A stretch of 64,000 bases of DNA. It comes from Rotaria sordida. Lineage: Eukaryota; Rotifera; Eurotatoria; Philodinida; Philodinidae. Below the pieces are notes generated by a model that searched no databases, had not been told where the DNA came from, and worked only from the letters and a program-made list of their open reading frames with translations. The DNA is taken from NCBI GenBank assembly GCA_905250125.1, contig CAJNOL010000175.1:1-64000 (forward strand). The letters are read 5' to 3'. Both the position numbers and the translations under genes were made by a program. Of the stretch, positions 37,491 to 49,655 are shown in pieces (position 1 is the stretch's first letter; each line of letters begins with the position of its first letter).

Positions 37491-37888
37491 GCATCGTTTT
37501 AAGAATCAAATATCTTTTGTAATAAAAAAGATTTTAAGATCTAATTAGATGATATTCTGTTGCAATTATACTATGAAATATAAAACCAATCATTCTTAAT
37601 AAATAATAGAACAAATAAGCTGTTATAATATTTCTAACAGCAAAACAAAACAAAAATGCGCTAATTAGAAAAAGAAATACACAGGATAGACTATAAATAA
37701 CAATTTGATAGAATAATTTGAATATCTCTATTCTACGTCAATCAAATGAATTGATTTTTTATCAGTGATAGAAGAATATCCTAAGTTTATATTCATAACA
37801 ATAACATAAAGAAATGTTGCTTATAATTGACATCATTAGCTTCAAGAAATATTTCTAGATTTTTCAAAGAATTCTGATATCCATTATA

Positions 37889-38674
37889 CAGGATGTTCAG
37901 AAAATAACAAAACAAAGAAAAGTTTCCATACATATCTCCGCCATATTTTGAGCAAATGGGTTGATATTTTACCACTAATCAAAAAGTATGCATAGCTCAT
38001 GTTCATAAGGAGAATGTTGTCAAAAATTGTTTTGAAGTAGTACAACTAACCTCAGCAAAAACTGTAACCTTTCACGAGTTATGAAAAATCAATACTGCAG
38101 TTTCGTCAATGACTGAAACTTTCAAAGTACACTGAGTAACAAGACATGTATTGTAGTATAAGTATGAGACCAAACGACACTAGTGTGAAGAAGTAATCGA
38201 AAAAATTACACGTCGTTTATTCTTAGCTAAGGGAATAAATATATTGATTTTTTTTTCATGACTCGAAAAATATTATAGTTTATTGTTGAAGTTAGTTGTA
38301 TTACTTAAACAATTTTTGACAATATTTTCTTTATGAATATGAGCTATGCCTACTTCTTTATTAGTGGTCAAAATATGGCGGAGATATAGGGTATCTCAAA
38401 ATTATAGGACTTCCCCCCCCCCCCCCCCTTTACCATACATTCATACAATAATATTTATTTCATTAAGAAAAGTTTATATTATTAAACTATTGATAACCTA
38501 TTCATGTCAGTATGGTTGTCTACTAACTATTGCCATTGTCGATTGTTTTTGTCTGTTTCTCTATAGATGATATTAATATTATTGTACGAATGTATTGCAG
38601 GGAGATCCCATAATTTTGGGATACTCTAGATATATGCAAACTTTTCTTTGTTTTGTTATTTTCTGGATACCCTG
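37889..38674. mobile_element. mariner-like MITE (outer element of a nested pair)
   Basis: The left end reads CAGGATGTTCAGAAAATAAC and the right end, other strand, CAGGGTATCCAGAAAATAAC. Both continue with AAAACAAAGAAAAGTTT. TA precedes the left end (37887-37888) and lies just outside the right. Long arms of about 250 bp mirror each other (for example CTCCGCCATATTTTGA on one side and its complement near 38371-38393). The right arm is split by a second, smaller element. The frame at 37793-37975 runs into the left arm and is not a gene. Confidence 0.7.
38399..38626. mobile_element. 228-bp mariner-like MITE nested inside the outer element, with a C16 tract
   Basis: Ends read GGGTATCTCAAAATTATAGG on the left and GAGTATCCCAAAATTATGGG on the right, other strand, flanked by TA (38397-38398 and 38627-38628). 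Removing it restores the continuity of the outer right arm, so it arrived later. Just inside the left end is a run of 16 C residues (38413-38428), remarkable in DNA this AT-rich. Confidence 0.75.
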
Positions 38675-41600
38675 CATACACTAATGAGAATATGGCATTT
38701 CCAAACTGTCTGGTTTTTATCTAAAATAAATCATACTAAAAATATTATTTTTATATTTGAGATAAACTATCGTGCATCTATGTAAATTTACTATCCAATA
38801 ACAAATTTTAAAATATATTCGATACGAGATATTTTTTGTCATCTACAAGCAGCTATATTTATTGAAACGAATGCTTTTAGTTCTCAGCAGTATTATTTGT
38901 TGACGATATTTTTATGAATAGAAACTAGAAACACTCCTTTCTTACTAATAAAAAAAAGATCAGTCTATTGAATTTACCTAAAATAGAGATATTAACATTT
39001 TATATGGTCTTACTATTTATAACCTATCCTATATGTCACTTCGAATAGATCACTCAATAATTCATTAGAAAAGAAAGTAACATAATATTAATAATTATAT
39101 GAATATCGTTTTTTTCTTTAGGCTTTTCATCAATATATTGTTTGTCATATTTAATTCTTAATACCTAATACAAAATATCAGTTTAAATAATATCAAATGT
39201 CTAAAAAGTTCCAAAACATAAACAAAACAGTAAACAATATATATTTTACTACATTAAAATGGTACCTTTTAATTAATATCGACTGATCTATATTGTGATA
39301 ATATAAAATATCCTGGTAATAATCTTAAATATCTCATTTTCTTTTAATCCATAAGTATAACGAATGAATTATTTTAGACAAAAGAAACAACAAAAAATGA
39401 TGATCTATTTTGCTCTCTTTGTTCATTATAAATACATCAAAGAGAATTGCGTTGATTAAATTTTTATTCTATTTTCTATACAATTAATATAATAATGCAG
39501 AAATTGAAATAACTTAATAAATTTAGATATTTTCTTGAATAAAATCAAATTTAAAAAAAAATAAATAGATATAAAGAAATAAAATTTATTCATATAGATC
39601 AGTAGTTATAATGAAAATTATTATGTGATCAAATTTAATAGATATTTAAAAGCTTTTTATTTTTAGATATAAATATTTTGTATATTTGTATTGTCATGAG
39701 ATTTGCTTGGCAATTATATTGATGAAATTTAGTCATTCAAGCTGTCATATTTATTATATAGTCAAATATATTGTTTTTTTTTCATCGATATTGTATCGAT
39801 TATTATCTCCAGAGATTTAAAATAATAATACAAAACGTGAGATATATTATTGTTTTTTTTTTCTTATGTTTAGTATTTACACGCAACCATAATAATGAAA
39901 GAGAAATAAAGAACAATTCTTAATGTCTTTACAAATTCATAACAGATATGAACACAATCATAAATATTCACAGAGTAAAAAAATAAAAGGCACACATATT
40001 GATTCGTTATGTTTCATATTGATGTCATCTTCGCAGCTGGATTCCTAATGTCAAGTACTATGAATAATCCCAGAGATAAGATATACTTTGAACTTTCTAT
40101 AATTGTGACTTCATTATCTTTAAATTTACGATATGTCCTTGATGTTTATAAACAAAGAAGATTAATATGACATGAAAAAACTCTTTGAGTAATTTCATTA
40201 AATTTAGTTCCGGCTTTTTTTCCTCTTTTCTCTCGAAAATTAATTTGAAACTAATGATAATTGAATGAATCGTACATTGAAAAAGATAATCAGAGGCATA
40301 AAAAAACAACCCATACATGAAATCTTAAAGAAAATAAACAAGTGTCATCATTATATGTAAATATCAGTGTTGACACCATTTTGTGGGCGTTATTTGTCCC
40401 CTCAGCTACGAAATATAACTGCTATGCCAGACATTCACTTGTCAATACTATTCCTTATTTATTCTTTTCCATCATCCGTATGTCATTCCATTGATATGTG
40501 GTGATTTAAGTATTGACAGATAAGACAGAAAATTTGCTGAAAGTTCAAGGATTTGTTTTTTTTCGGAAAGATGGATATATTTTTGACAACATAATATAAC
40601 TATCAATTGACAATCAACCAAACTCTTAATAGATTGTGATTCCTTTTTTCTTTGAATTATATTATGAAAGTTGACAACTCTTTCCGCCATTTTTTTTGTC
40701 TCTTTTATCTTCAGTCATATAACCGTATGTCATTGTATTAGGTATAGAAAATATTCTTGAGAGAAATATTTTTTATATATTAATGTCCAAACAAGAGTTA
40801 TGAACGTGATATAAGCCTTGAACAATGTGTATGTATTTGAAAACAAGTTATAAATAACATGTTTTATTTCTAGCTTTATCTGTTAGAAATATAGTTATTC
40901 ATACTCATGTGTTACTAATATCCTCTTTTCAAGCTATTCATAGAATAGACGACTAATGCTTCTTTTTTTTTTTGTTGTTATTTTTTTCTATTCACATAAA
41001 AAACCACCAATCATATCCAGCATGCTTTCAATTATCATGATAATAAAAAACGAAGAAAAACTTAATTATAATTTGACTTAGAAATCTTTGTATTTAATAA
41101 GATTTTTGTTTTATTTATAATATCATCAATCGATACCGCATGTGTCAAAGAAGATAAATGTTATCTTTTTGACTTATCATAATCCAAATCTATCAAGCTT
41201 TATTGCGTCTATTGAAATGATGCGTCAAAATTTTCATGTTTGATTCATTAGCTTGAGTATATTTTGATTACATTCTCTTTCCTATCTTTTTTGCTCGTGA
41301 CGACCTGAGTATTTCTATTCGCTGATATTAGATAGATCCATGTATATGATCATACGATCACAAGATTTAAGAGAAAGATCATGATTATTTTTTACAGGAA
41401 GATTTTCTTAAGATCTTAGTTAAAAAATAAGAATAGGGGAAAAAAAAGGAAATAAAAAAATAGATAAGAAAGCCGATTTTTTTCTAATTAAATTCATTTT
41501 GTTTTTGACGTATGACAAAAAAGAAGAATTCTACTCTCAATGGTAACTATCTTCAGTATGTATCTTCAAGTAATAAGACCTTTTTTTTCTCTGGATGGTT

Positions 41601-41883
41601 GTTTTTCTTTTTCTTTTTCTTTTTTTTCTTTACACCATTTCACTTACGTTGCTGCTATCTATTAAGAAAAAAAATGTCTTGACACGCTATTTCATATTAT
41701 ATTAGATACCAGACAGGTCGTTATCCTTATTTGTTAATTACAAAATAAAATCATGCTGTTCATCATGTTAGATTAATATGGTAACTCACAGTAGTAATAC
41801 ACATTATTTATTATCAAAAATAAAACGCTTAAGAGCCGACAAATAAAAGAATTATAGGGCGCTGACAGATCGCTCTTTTGGTT
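38675..41883. other. 3.2-kb gene-free stretch
   Basis: Very AT-rich. Two minus-strand frames (40318-40097 and 40690-40472) each begin with an ATG; the second has MAERVV in a good context. Neither has a domain or spliced partner I can defend. A T-rich run lies at about 41579-41640. Confidence 0.4.
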
Positions 41884-41890
41884 TATATAA
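41884..41890 (+). promoter_or_regulatory. TATA box of the GPCR gene
   Basis: TATATAA lies about 118 bases before the GPCR ATG (42008). A 3-codon upstream frame (ATG at 41949) lies between them. Confidence 0.4.
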
Positions 41891-42007
41891 GAAATAAATG
41901 TTGAGAGATGCAATATTGCTTTTTTTCTAGAATATATAATTTATAAATATGGTGCAGTGAAGGTTGATATTAAACAGATAATTAATAATCATATTTATGC
42001 TTCTACT

Positions 42008-43672
42008 ATGAACAATCTTACAATTATGATTAATAATGATAGCAATATTAGTTGGTATGATAATAATGATGGTCCATCATTCCATACACAAATTATTTTT
42101 GCTAGTGCTTGGATTTTCATTGCTGTTGCGGGTATTATAGGTAAAAAGAATTTTTCTTTTTTTAAATTCAATATATTTATTATTGTTATGTATATTTCAT
42201 TAGGCAATAGTCTTGTTATATTTGTAGCAATTCGATTTGAAAAATTGACTAATGTTACAAATTGTTTCATTGTTAATTGTAAGTTATAACACATTTAATT
42301 CTAATTGATTGTATAATAAATAATATATTCTTCAATTTATTCTTCTAGTGGCTATTACTGATATAGTCTTCTTAGCATTTTGTATGCCATTTCTAGTCAT
42401 TCAATATACACTTGATCATTGGTAAACTAATGAATTTTGAAGGGAGGAAAAAAAAGAAACTTATTTTTTTTAATTTATTTGCTATTAGGTATTTTAATGA
42501 AACATTTTGTAAACTTCTCAATTTTATTACATTTGTCAGTGTTCTTGTTACTGTGCTTACATTAGTTATAATGACTATTGATCGGTATATTTCTGTTGTA
42601 CATCCATTTGGAAATATAAAATGGCGAAAACCAAAAACAGTCTTTTTACTGAGTTTAATTATATGGTTGCGTGAGTAAAATATTTCCTTTTTTTTTACAC
42701 ATATGATGCTATTTTATCATATAATTATTCATTTTTTTAACGACATCTATTCTTCATTGATTGTTAGAAAATTACATGCTTTTTTGTTTTATAGTTTCAT
42801 GCACATTTGCTTCACCATGCTTTTTTCTTTATGGTGTTACAGATGATATTTATAAACAATGTGTATTATTAACAGATGAACATGTACTAAAGCAATTTCG
42901 AATATATACTGTTACACTTTATTATTTTATTCCATTAACAATTATTCTTATTTGTTATACTAGATTACTTTATTATGTTTATTCAAAAGAAAATAAATGT
43001 AAACCAAAAACGGTATAGGTCAAATTTCTTGTTTTTGTTAATAAGTTTGACTTGTTTTTTTTTTCTTGGTAATAGACATCTAATCATGTTAAATGGTCAA
43101 AACGACGTCGTGCTTTAACAAAAATGGTAGCGATTGTTACTCTTGTATTTTCACTTTGTTGGTTACCTCTTACATTATATATAATGTCAGCAAATTTCTT
43201 TGAACATAGAACAGCTTTTTTATATTATTTTAAAATACTTGCAAATTCATTTACTTATTTAAATTCAGCTGTTAATCCAATAATATATGCATTTTTAAAT
43301 CGAAGTTTTCGAAATAATTGTGGAAATATTCTTTCGAAACCTGCATGTTTATCACATCGTTGTAGAAATGATGATCAACAACAAGAACAACGACGAATAT
43401 CAAAACAATCAAATGGTAATCAACAACCAAAAAAATGTTATTCAAATATAGAAAAAAACATTATAATCGATAATAAACGACAAGTATTATCAAATGATAT
43501 ATTAGAGAGTGACTCTTCAGATGCTGAATATGAACCACAAGATCGTGTTTATTTTTCTCATGTAATTGTTAATAATATGGATCATAAAAATAATCATTCT
43601 AGAAAACATTATGGAAAATTTTTAACTACTACTAAAACTACTAATGATCGACGTCTTACAACATCTTTGTAA
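42008..43672 (+). CDS. class A peptide-type GPCR, galanin / allatostatin-A receptor-like, 6 exons
   Basis: Exons 42008-42140, 42204-42278, 42349-42421, 42489-42670, 42795-43012 and 43076-43672 join in frame to 425 residues. Class A landmarks are all present: GNSLV in helix 1, NLAITD in helix 2, WYFNETFC before helix 3, DRY at 125-127 followed by ISVVHP, CWLP at 255-258 in helix 6, and NPIIY at 294-298 in helix 7. Cys101 and Cys177 should form the conserved disulfide. The N-terminus has glycosylation sites (NLT, NIS). The DRYxxVVHP and WxF...C patterns are close to galanin / allatostatin-A and somatostatin-like receptors, so the ligand is probably a neuropeptide; which one cannot be told. The cytoplasmic tail is long and rich in Gln, Asn and Ser. 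I start at the first in-frame ATG. Confidence 0.9.
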
Positions 43673-43872
43673 CAGAAAATTCAGCTTAATATTGTTACAC
43701 AATATATTTTTTTTATGTATACGTATATTTAGAATTGTTAATAATGTCTTTATTAAATGTTGTAAGAAATCTTCATATATTGTTTTGCACAAGAATTTCT
43801 TCATAAGGACAAATAGAAATCTATAAGATGACATAAATGAACTTCTTTAAGACAATATTCTTCATAGAAATT

Positions 43873-43878
43873 AATAAA
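43873..43878 (+). terminator. poly(A) signal of the GPCR gene
   Basis: AATAAA lies 200 bases after the GPCR stop. Confidence 0.35.
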
Positions 43879-44099
43879 ATTTTACAAGGGTTTCAATATT
43901 AAACATCATAAAAAGAATGTGTCAACAAATGACTAACAAATTTTTATTTCATAAGATTATTTAAAATCGAAATTTCAACAAAAGAAAAAATTGTTCAAAG
44001 AAATATTTAAACGTAATCTGAGAAAATAAATATTATTATGACTTCGTATAATTAACAATTCGTTTGAGAAGTCTATATAATCATTGTTAGGTACTTTAC

Positions 44100-45345
44100 A
44101 AAGGGTGGGCGCACATAAGAAGTCAAATTGATCCGCTAGTACTTTTCTTGGCCAAGTCAATTGAATTGTATATCAACGAAAAGAGTAAAGATATGTTCAA
44201 ATTTCTAAAAATCAAAACCATATATTTTTCAAAGTCAAGCAAGATTCGGCCATTTGAAAAGTTTCAAAATACACTATTTTCCAGGCGCAATGTTATGTTT
44301 TTTTGATTAATATTTACAAAAATTCAATTAGAAAACATTCAATTTGATTCAAAACTAATATAATATTCAAAATCAGCATAAAAAAATTGAGTTGATCTAT
44401 AGATGATTTAAAGAATATCTGAAACCTTTTTTTTCGTTGAAAAATTGACCTCTGGTCCTCCTGAGATACTAGACAAAAATTCAATTGCATCAAAACACTA
44501 TTTGGAGATTATACAGAAATCTTGAAAGTTGTTTTAAAATTATTCGATGAAAAAATTGCAGATATGTAAAAAAATGAAAGCGCAATTTTCAATAAGTTCA
44601 TCCTTCGTCTTGTTTTTGAGGAGGACCAAAGGTCAATTTTTCGACGGAAAAAACAGGTTCTAGAAATTCCTGAAATCACATATAGATCAACTCAAAATTT
44701 TTGTGTTGATTTTGAATATTATATTAGTTTTGACTCAAATTGAACGTTTTCTAATCGAACTCATGTAACTGTTAATCAAAAGGAGATAATATTGTGTCTG
44801 GAGAATAGTGTATTTTGAAATTTTTCAAATCGTGAAATTTTTTTTTTTGACTTTGGAAAATATATGATTTTATGACTTTTTTAGAAGAGTTATATGTGAA
44901 CGATGCCAAAACTTTGATCATTTCAATTTTTAAATTAAAATATTTGCTGAAAGATAAAAACGCATGATACACACAGTAAATATGCTAATAGTGTTTGCCA
45001 GTACATTCAGCCTATATTTTGCTAAATCAAACAATCAATTAGTGATTTACATATGAGATTGAAAGCAACATCAAAGAGCTATCAAAGTCATAATTTTAAT
45101 AGTATTTTGTCTTGTCTGCTTATTCTCAAATTGAATCCACCATGATAGGATACATTATTAGAATAATAACCAAAAATGCGTTACTTTTTTCGTAGCTTTT
45201 AAGTTTCAAAATCTATCAAAACTTTATGAAACTAGTACTAAAATGTTGTTCTCAGCATGCTCTTTTCATTGATATATGGTTCAATAGAGTTTGTCAAGAA
45301 AAGTACTAGGAAATCAATTTGACCTCTTATGTGTGCCTATCCTTT
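44100..45345. mobile_element. 1.25-kb nested fold-back element
   Basis: The ends read AAAGGGTGGGCGCACATAAG on the left and AAAGGATAGGCACACATAAG on the right, other strand, and continue as inverted copies (landmark CTAGTACTTTTCTTG). Inside, a second inverted pair (about 44215-44480 and 44610-44875) carries ATTGACCTYTGGTCCTCC and its complement. No clear target duplication is visible, so the superfamily is unknown. A minus-strand frame at 44772-44972 lies in an arm and is not a gene. Confidence 0.65.
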
Positions 45346-46019
45346 CACAGTTTTTTCTATGAAGAAACGCAATCTATACTCACATAAATGTGTATTGAAT
45401 ATATTATCATGTGACAATTGTGATAGGAAATATTAAGCTTATCTTTATCATTGGTTCTATCGTAAATAGAGATATATAGAATAAGCTTCTTGAATTTATG
45501 ATCATGACCTAGAACGTTTTTCTTCATTCTGATCATATTCTACTCTGCACAGTTCTACTTGTAACTAGTAAATTATATTTATTATAGCAGTACAGTATAA
45601 TTTGGAATTGATATAGAAGAACATATCGATACATTCTCTTCACAAGATTCTTTATTTAATAAATAAATAAGATAAGTTTAAATTCTGCTTTTCTTTTGAG
45701 AATATTCAAGTCTAGATAGATTATTCACAATATCAAAAATTCGTTTAAGCATATTTAATGACTTCTTCATACAAGTACTTATTATCTAATGCTAACATCA
45801 AGATTTCAAAGAATAATAGCTACCTAGATCTGAATTAATTTTTTTTTGCTGAATTAGCTTTATGTTGCATTTTAAACATCTTTCCGTAGTATGTAGAAGA
45901 AAGTCATTATGCCATTTTTCATTGATTGATGCACAAAACAATATTATTGTAAGTAATTATCAGCGATGGATGATTAGATAATAGAAATGTCTGTTAAATT
46001 ACAAGTGTTTCCCAATATT
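45346..46019. other. gene-free stretch
   Basis: AT-rich DNA with nothing recognised. Confidence 0.4.
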
Positions 46020-46395
46020 ATAATAATGCACCAAAATAGTTTCTTCTCAGTCGACTTACTTGATCAATATTATTCTGAATAACAGCTATCTGTAGATGAT
46101 CAAATGGATAAAATTTTAACTGCATATCAAATGTCTTATCGTAAAGTAATAATGCAATCGAATCATCATTTACTAACTGATATGTTAAACTAACATTAGT
46201 TTTGGTAGTAACGAAATATAGACGATTAGATGGAAGTGACTTTTCCTAAATTATAAAATATTCTTTCATAGTACCACAGTAGAGTTGAATAATCTTCGAT
46301 GGAATAATATACTATTCCAAAGATATTGTAAACAGTAGCTAATGATGGATGATTACATGGAAGAGGTTTCTCTTGAATTTTTAAATGTGTCATTC
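46020..46395 (-). pseudogene. relic of a TPR (kinesin-light-chain-like) repeat protein
   Basis: Read on the minus strand, this stretch gives successive diverged 42-residue TPR units. The first has IQEKPLPCNHPSLATVYNIF followed by GIVYYSIEDYSTLLWYYER; the next begins EKSLPSNRLYFVTT. It matches the NHPxLATxYNNIGxVYxSxxDY pattern of kinesin-light-chain-like TPR arrays, which to my knowledge are greatly expanded in rotifers. Key residues (NNIG, ALxYYEK) have drifted. Only about two and a half units remain and no gene surrounds them. The TPR similarity is fairly clear; the pseudogene status is inferred. Confidence 0.5.
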
Positions 46396-46492
46396 TATAA
46401 GAAACAATGAAGTTAAATAATCATATTCATTGAATCATGTACCAGTAGAATAATATTGTAGGCAATTGATAGAGTACCAAATCCAGGGTCTA

Positions 46493-47326
46493 TGACAGTT
46501 GTGTGTAAGACAATTGTGTGCAGACAATTGTGTGTAAGACAGTTATGAGAACAGACAATTGTGTGTAGGACAATTATGTGAATAAAAAATTGTGTACAAG
46601 ACAATTATGAGAACAGATAATTATGAATACATCAATTTATTTAATTTGCACTGACTGATACTAGTGAAAAAAAGAGCATAAAAATGATACCTATGCACCA
46701 TTTAAAGATATTTGTAGTCTACGAATTCCAGATCTTAATCCGCTTTACAATTATTGTGAAAATTACTGCTCGGGTAAGCTTCGAAGCCATAAGAGATGAA
46801 CAATTTCAACATTTCCAATCAGATTTTTGAAATTACACAATTTGTTAAGGAATCAATTCGATTACATAAACAACGCCGTCGCAGCGGTGCCGATGATTTA
46901 ACAATATCATAGTCTCAGCCATCCTGAATTTTGATGATTTTCGAGGAATCTTCAAAAAGAACAATCATACGTAGACGGTGAAATCTCTCAACTAGTAACC
47001 AGTCTCACACCAAAACAAAAGAGAATCAAACCTCAACAGACAGCATCCAAAATTTTATGGTTTTTAAAAAGTCTTACAAAAGATAATATGCAAAAAGCTA
47101 AAAGCGTTTGCTCATGGATTCATATTATACTTGTTCATCCTAAATTAGTTTTGTTATTTTGATTACTTCTCTTTTGTTCATTATCTTTTTCTGACAAAAA
47201 TATTTATTTACACATAATACGTACACATTCATTTTGCACACAATTGTCCATTCACGCAATTGCCTTACACACAATTGTCTGCACACAATTGTCTTACACA
47301 GAATTGTGTTACACACGATCGTCGTA
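46493..47326. mobile_element. element with arrays of a CAATTG-centred motif at both ends
   Basis: The left end (46493-46625) is an array of units like GACAATTGTGTGTAA. The right end (47225-47326) is the same array inverted. Unit order is similar in both arrays, including the variant GTGTGCAGACAATTG. The interior of about 600 bp is unrelated and less AT-rich, with a 38-codon ATG frame at 46796-46912 of unknown meaning (Arg-rich KQRRRSG segment). Inverted arrays of a short palindrome-bearing motif look like multiple transposase-binding sites. No transposase or target duplication was found. The minus frame at 46604-46413 is repeat translation. Confidence 0.6.
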
Positions 47327-48505
47327 CTTCTCCAAACCCAAGTTTGATCACGAATTTTTATTTGTTTAGAAAAGAATTTATAATTTCTCTACATAACGTC
47401 TGTTCGAACTAATTTTTAGTTTTCAGGATAGAGTAAAAATATCGCTCTATCTTATCATCTACTTTTCATTCGAAATTAATAAGCTCTTAAGGAGCCGTAA
47501 CCGTCACAAAGATAACTACCATAATTTTTGTCAATTCTTCTTTTTTCCTAATTAGATCATTCAAGCTAACTTGCAAATGGACTTTTGGAAAAAACTTATT
47601 TTGACAGAAAAATTATCTTAAAGCCCTCCGAAAAAAAACACTTGCATTATCCTTAACTCAAAATTTATGTTTTCCTTTATTTTTTTATAATTCTGACGTG
47701 TCATCTTCATTACATTTTGTCTAATTACATTCGAATAATATTTGTGATCGAATAAGGCAACTGATCTTAAATCGATTACTCGAGCTATTTTGGGTTCCTA
47801 ATTTGGTCATCTAATGTAAAATACATGAAATTTTGATGAATGTTCGAAACAAAAGATGTTCGTGCTAGTCACAGTTGATACTGTTACAAAAGTTGTAGTA
47901 CAGCTCAAAGACTATCTATATACAAAATATGAGCAGTATTAGTTGGTTTTCATATGTTATTCGATCGTTGTTAAGTACAAGAAACTTTCATTTTTATTTT
48001 ATTTGTTGTTTCAATGTTGTTGGCATAAAAAATAGAAATTAAGAAACTGTTTTAAATTAATATATTCAAATAGCTTTTAATAGAAGAAAGTCTGATTTAA
48101 TAAATACCTATGTATACTACTTTTTCGTTAAGATTATGTTTCAAGACTGGAAGAACAGTTATTTCCAAAGAAACTTATTTTAGTTGTAATTCTATAATGA
48201 ACGTCATCTGGCTCACCTATACACTACGAGTTCATCATATATTTTTCGGAATAAAGAACCAAAGAACAACTAAGAACAACACAACCAGCACTAATACAAA
48301 TTCACGTTATTCGATAACCTTTTCCTGTAACATTATTTGCCTCCATAACATGTCGACAACTAGATTTAACTATAACCTATTCATCTATAAAATATAAATA
48401 ATTGATTTCAATTTAATTAAGTATATTAACTTTTTGTTTGATCTGAAATTAATAAAATTAAATAAATAAATATATTTATTTTATTAGTCTTTTTTTTTAA
48501 TTCAG
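47327..48505. other. gene-free stretch
   Basis: A 95-codon frame at 48110-48397 starts with ATG but is Asn/Thr-rich with no motif. I do not call it. Nothing else was recognised. Confidence 0.35.
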
Positions 48506-48683
48506 ACGGTTAAACAAATAGTTGATATAAAAGAAAAATTTGAAGCTGATCTTTATCAAAAGGTAAATAAATAAATGATCTATTGTTTATAATAATAACA
48601 CAATAGAACATTTATACAAAACACTAGTCCTTCGACCTGATACAACTTTGCCATATTTAACAAATATTTTGTCATATTTTTAA
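48506..48683 (+). pseudogene. orphan exon-like pieces of an unknown gene
   Basis: A 57-base segment (48506-48562) is bounded by a good acceptor (TTTTAATTCAG) and donor (GTAAAT) and is open in one frame: 19 residues beginning TVKQIVDIKEKFEADLY. A nearby segment (48609-48683) reads HLYKTLVLRPDTTLPYL and on to a stop, but in a phase the first exon cannot join. No upstream exons are visible. I infer remains of a coiled-coil-like gene. Confidence 0.3.
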
Positions 48684-49655
48684 GCATTTGTACGGGAATT
48701 TTTTTCTATTTGAGGAGTTTTTTGTTATGAAATCATTGAAAATTCTTTCTACTAATGATGGATAATCATGTTCGGCAATTTGTGTCCATTCATTAGTTAT
48801 TAAATCTAAATTGAATGTATTTAGATTTATCCATGCAGTAAAACGAGATTGATATACATTAATATGTTCAGTAATAAATAAGATTCCTCTAGAATACAGT
48901 GAAAGTAACTCTTCAAAATCATGTCGTACTGAAAGAATTGTTATTTATTCTTCACGATCAAATAACTGACTTATTGTTGATAAAGATTGTTTATCTTTAA
49001 CAATAACTAATGTTGTTGATAGAACTTGAAGTGCTGCTTTAATTTCATAATTTTGTTCGAAATATGATTTAATTTGTTTTTGAGAATCTGATGGTAAACA
49101 ACAAGTTTTTAATAAATAATCATATAATTGAAATCGATTAGTTTTGGATTAAAATTGATCTAATGATAATTATTTTAAATGTATCCAATATAATGATATT
49201 CGATTAATATTTTCATCGATTTTCAATATTAATACTTCAAGAAGTTTTCTTCAACTCAATCTAATCCTAATTGTCATTGTTTACATTATTTTATATGTTG
49301 AGCAGCATGTGTATATTGTTTTAAAAGTTTGTTAAATCGACGAACAGATGTAACACGTATTGTCGTTTGTGTAGTTTCTGTTTTTGATGTTTTGTTCAAT
49401 ATTTGTATCAATAATAATATTTTTTTGATGAAGAAATTTAACTGAAGATGTTTTTTTGTTAACAAAAGATAAAGGAGTTTGTGTAGAAGATTCTTTCAGA
49501 GATTCAGTAGTACGTTGATGATGTCGAGATGGATTAAACATTTTTCACAAAGGATTATTTGATTTTTTCTTTGTATTAATAATTTGAGATGAATCTATAT
49601 TTTTATATTCATTATTTTTAATCTCTACAATCTGTTTACTTGATTCAATAACTGG
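48683..49655 (-). pseudogene. decayed multi-exon gene of unknown family
   Basis: The minus strand from an acceptor at 49655 reads about 36 sense codons (PVIESSKQIVEIKNNEY...), then TGA, then continues in frame with MFNPSRHHQRTTESLKESST and more. Further on, long coherent stretches (for example KSYFEQNYEIKAALQVLSTT and DFEELLSLYSRGILFITEH) are broken by several TAA/TGA stops and by frameshifts. Several stops lie where Gln or Trp would read well, as expected from C-to-T or G-to-A changes. The sequence looks helical. I do not recognise the family. Confidence 0.5.

Noticed and set aside
41995..42294. 99-codon minus frame over GPCR exons 1-2
   Set aside because: Antisense shadow of a well-supported spliced gene.
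46413..46604. Minus frame with repeated HTIVCSHN-like peptides
   Set aside because: Translation of the CAATTG motif array.
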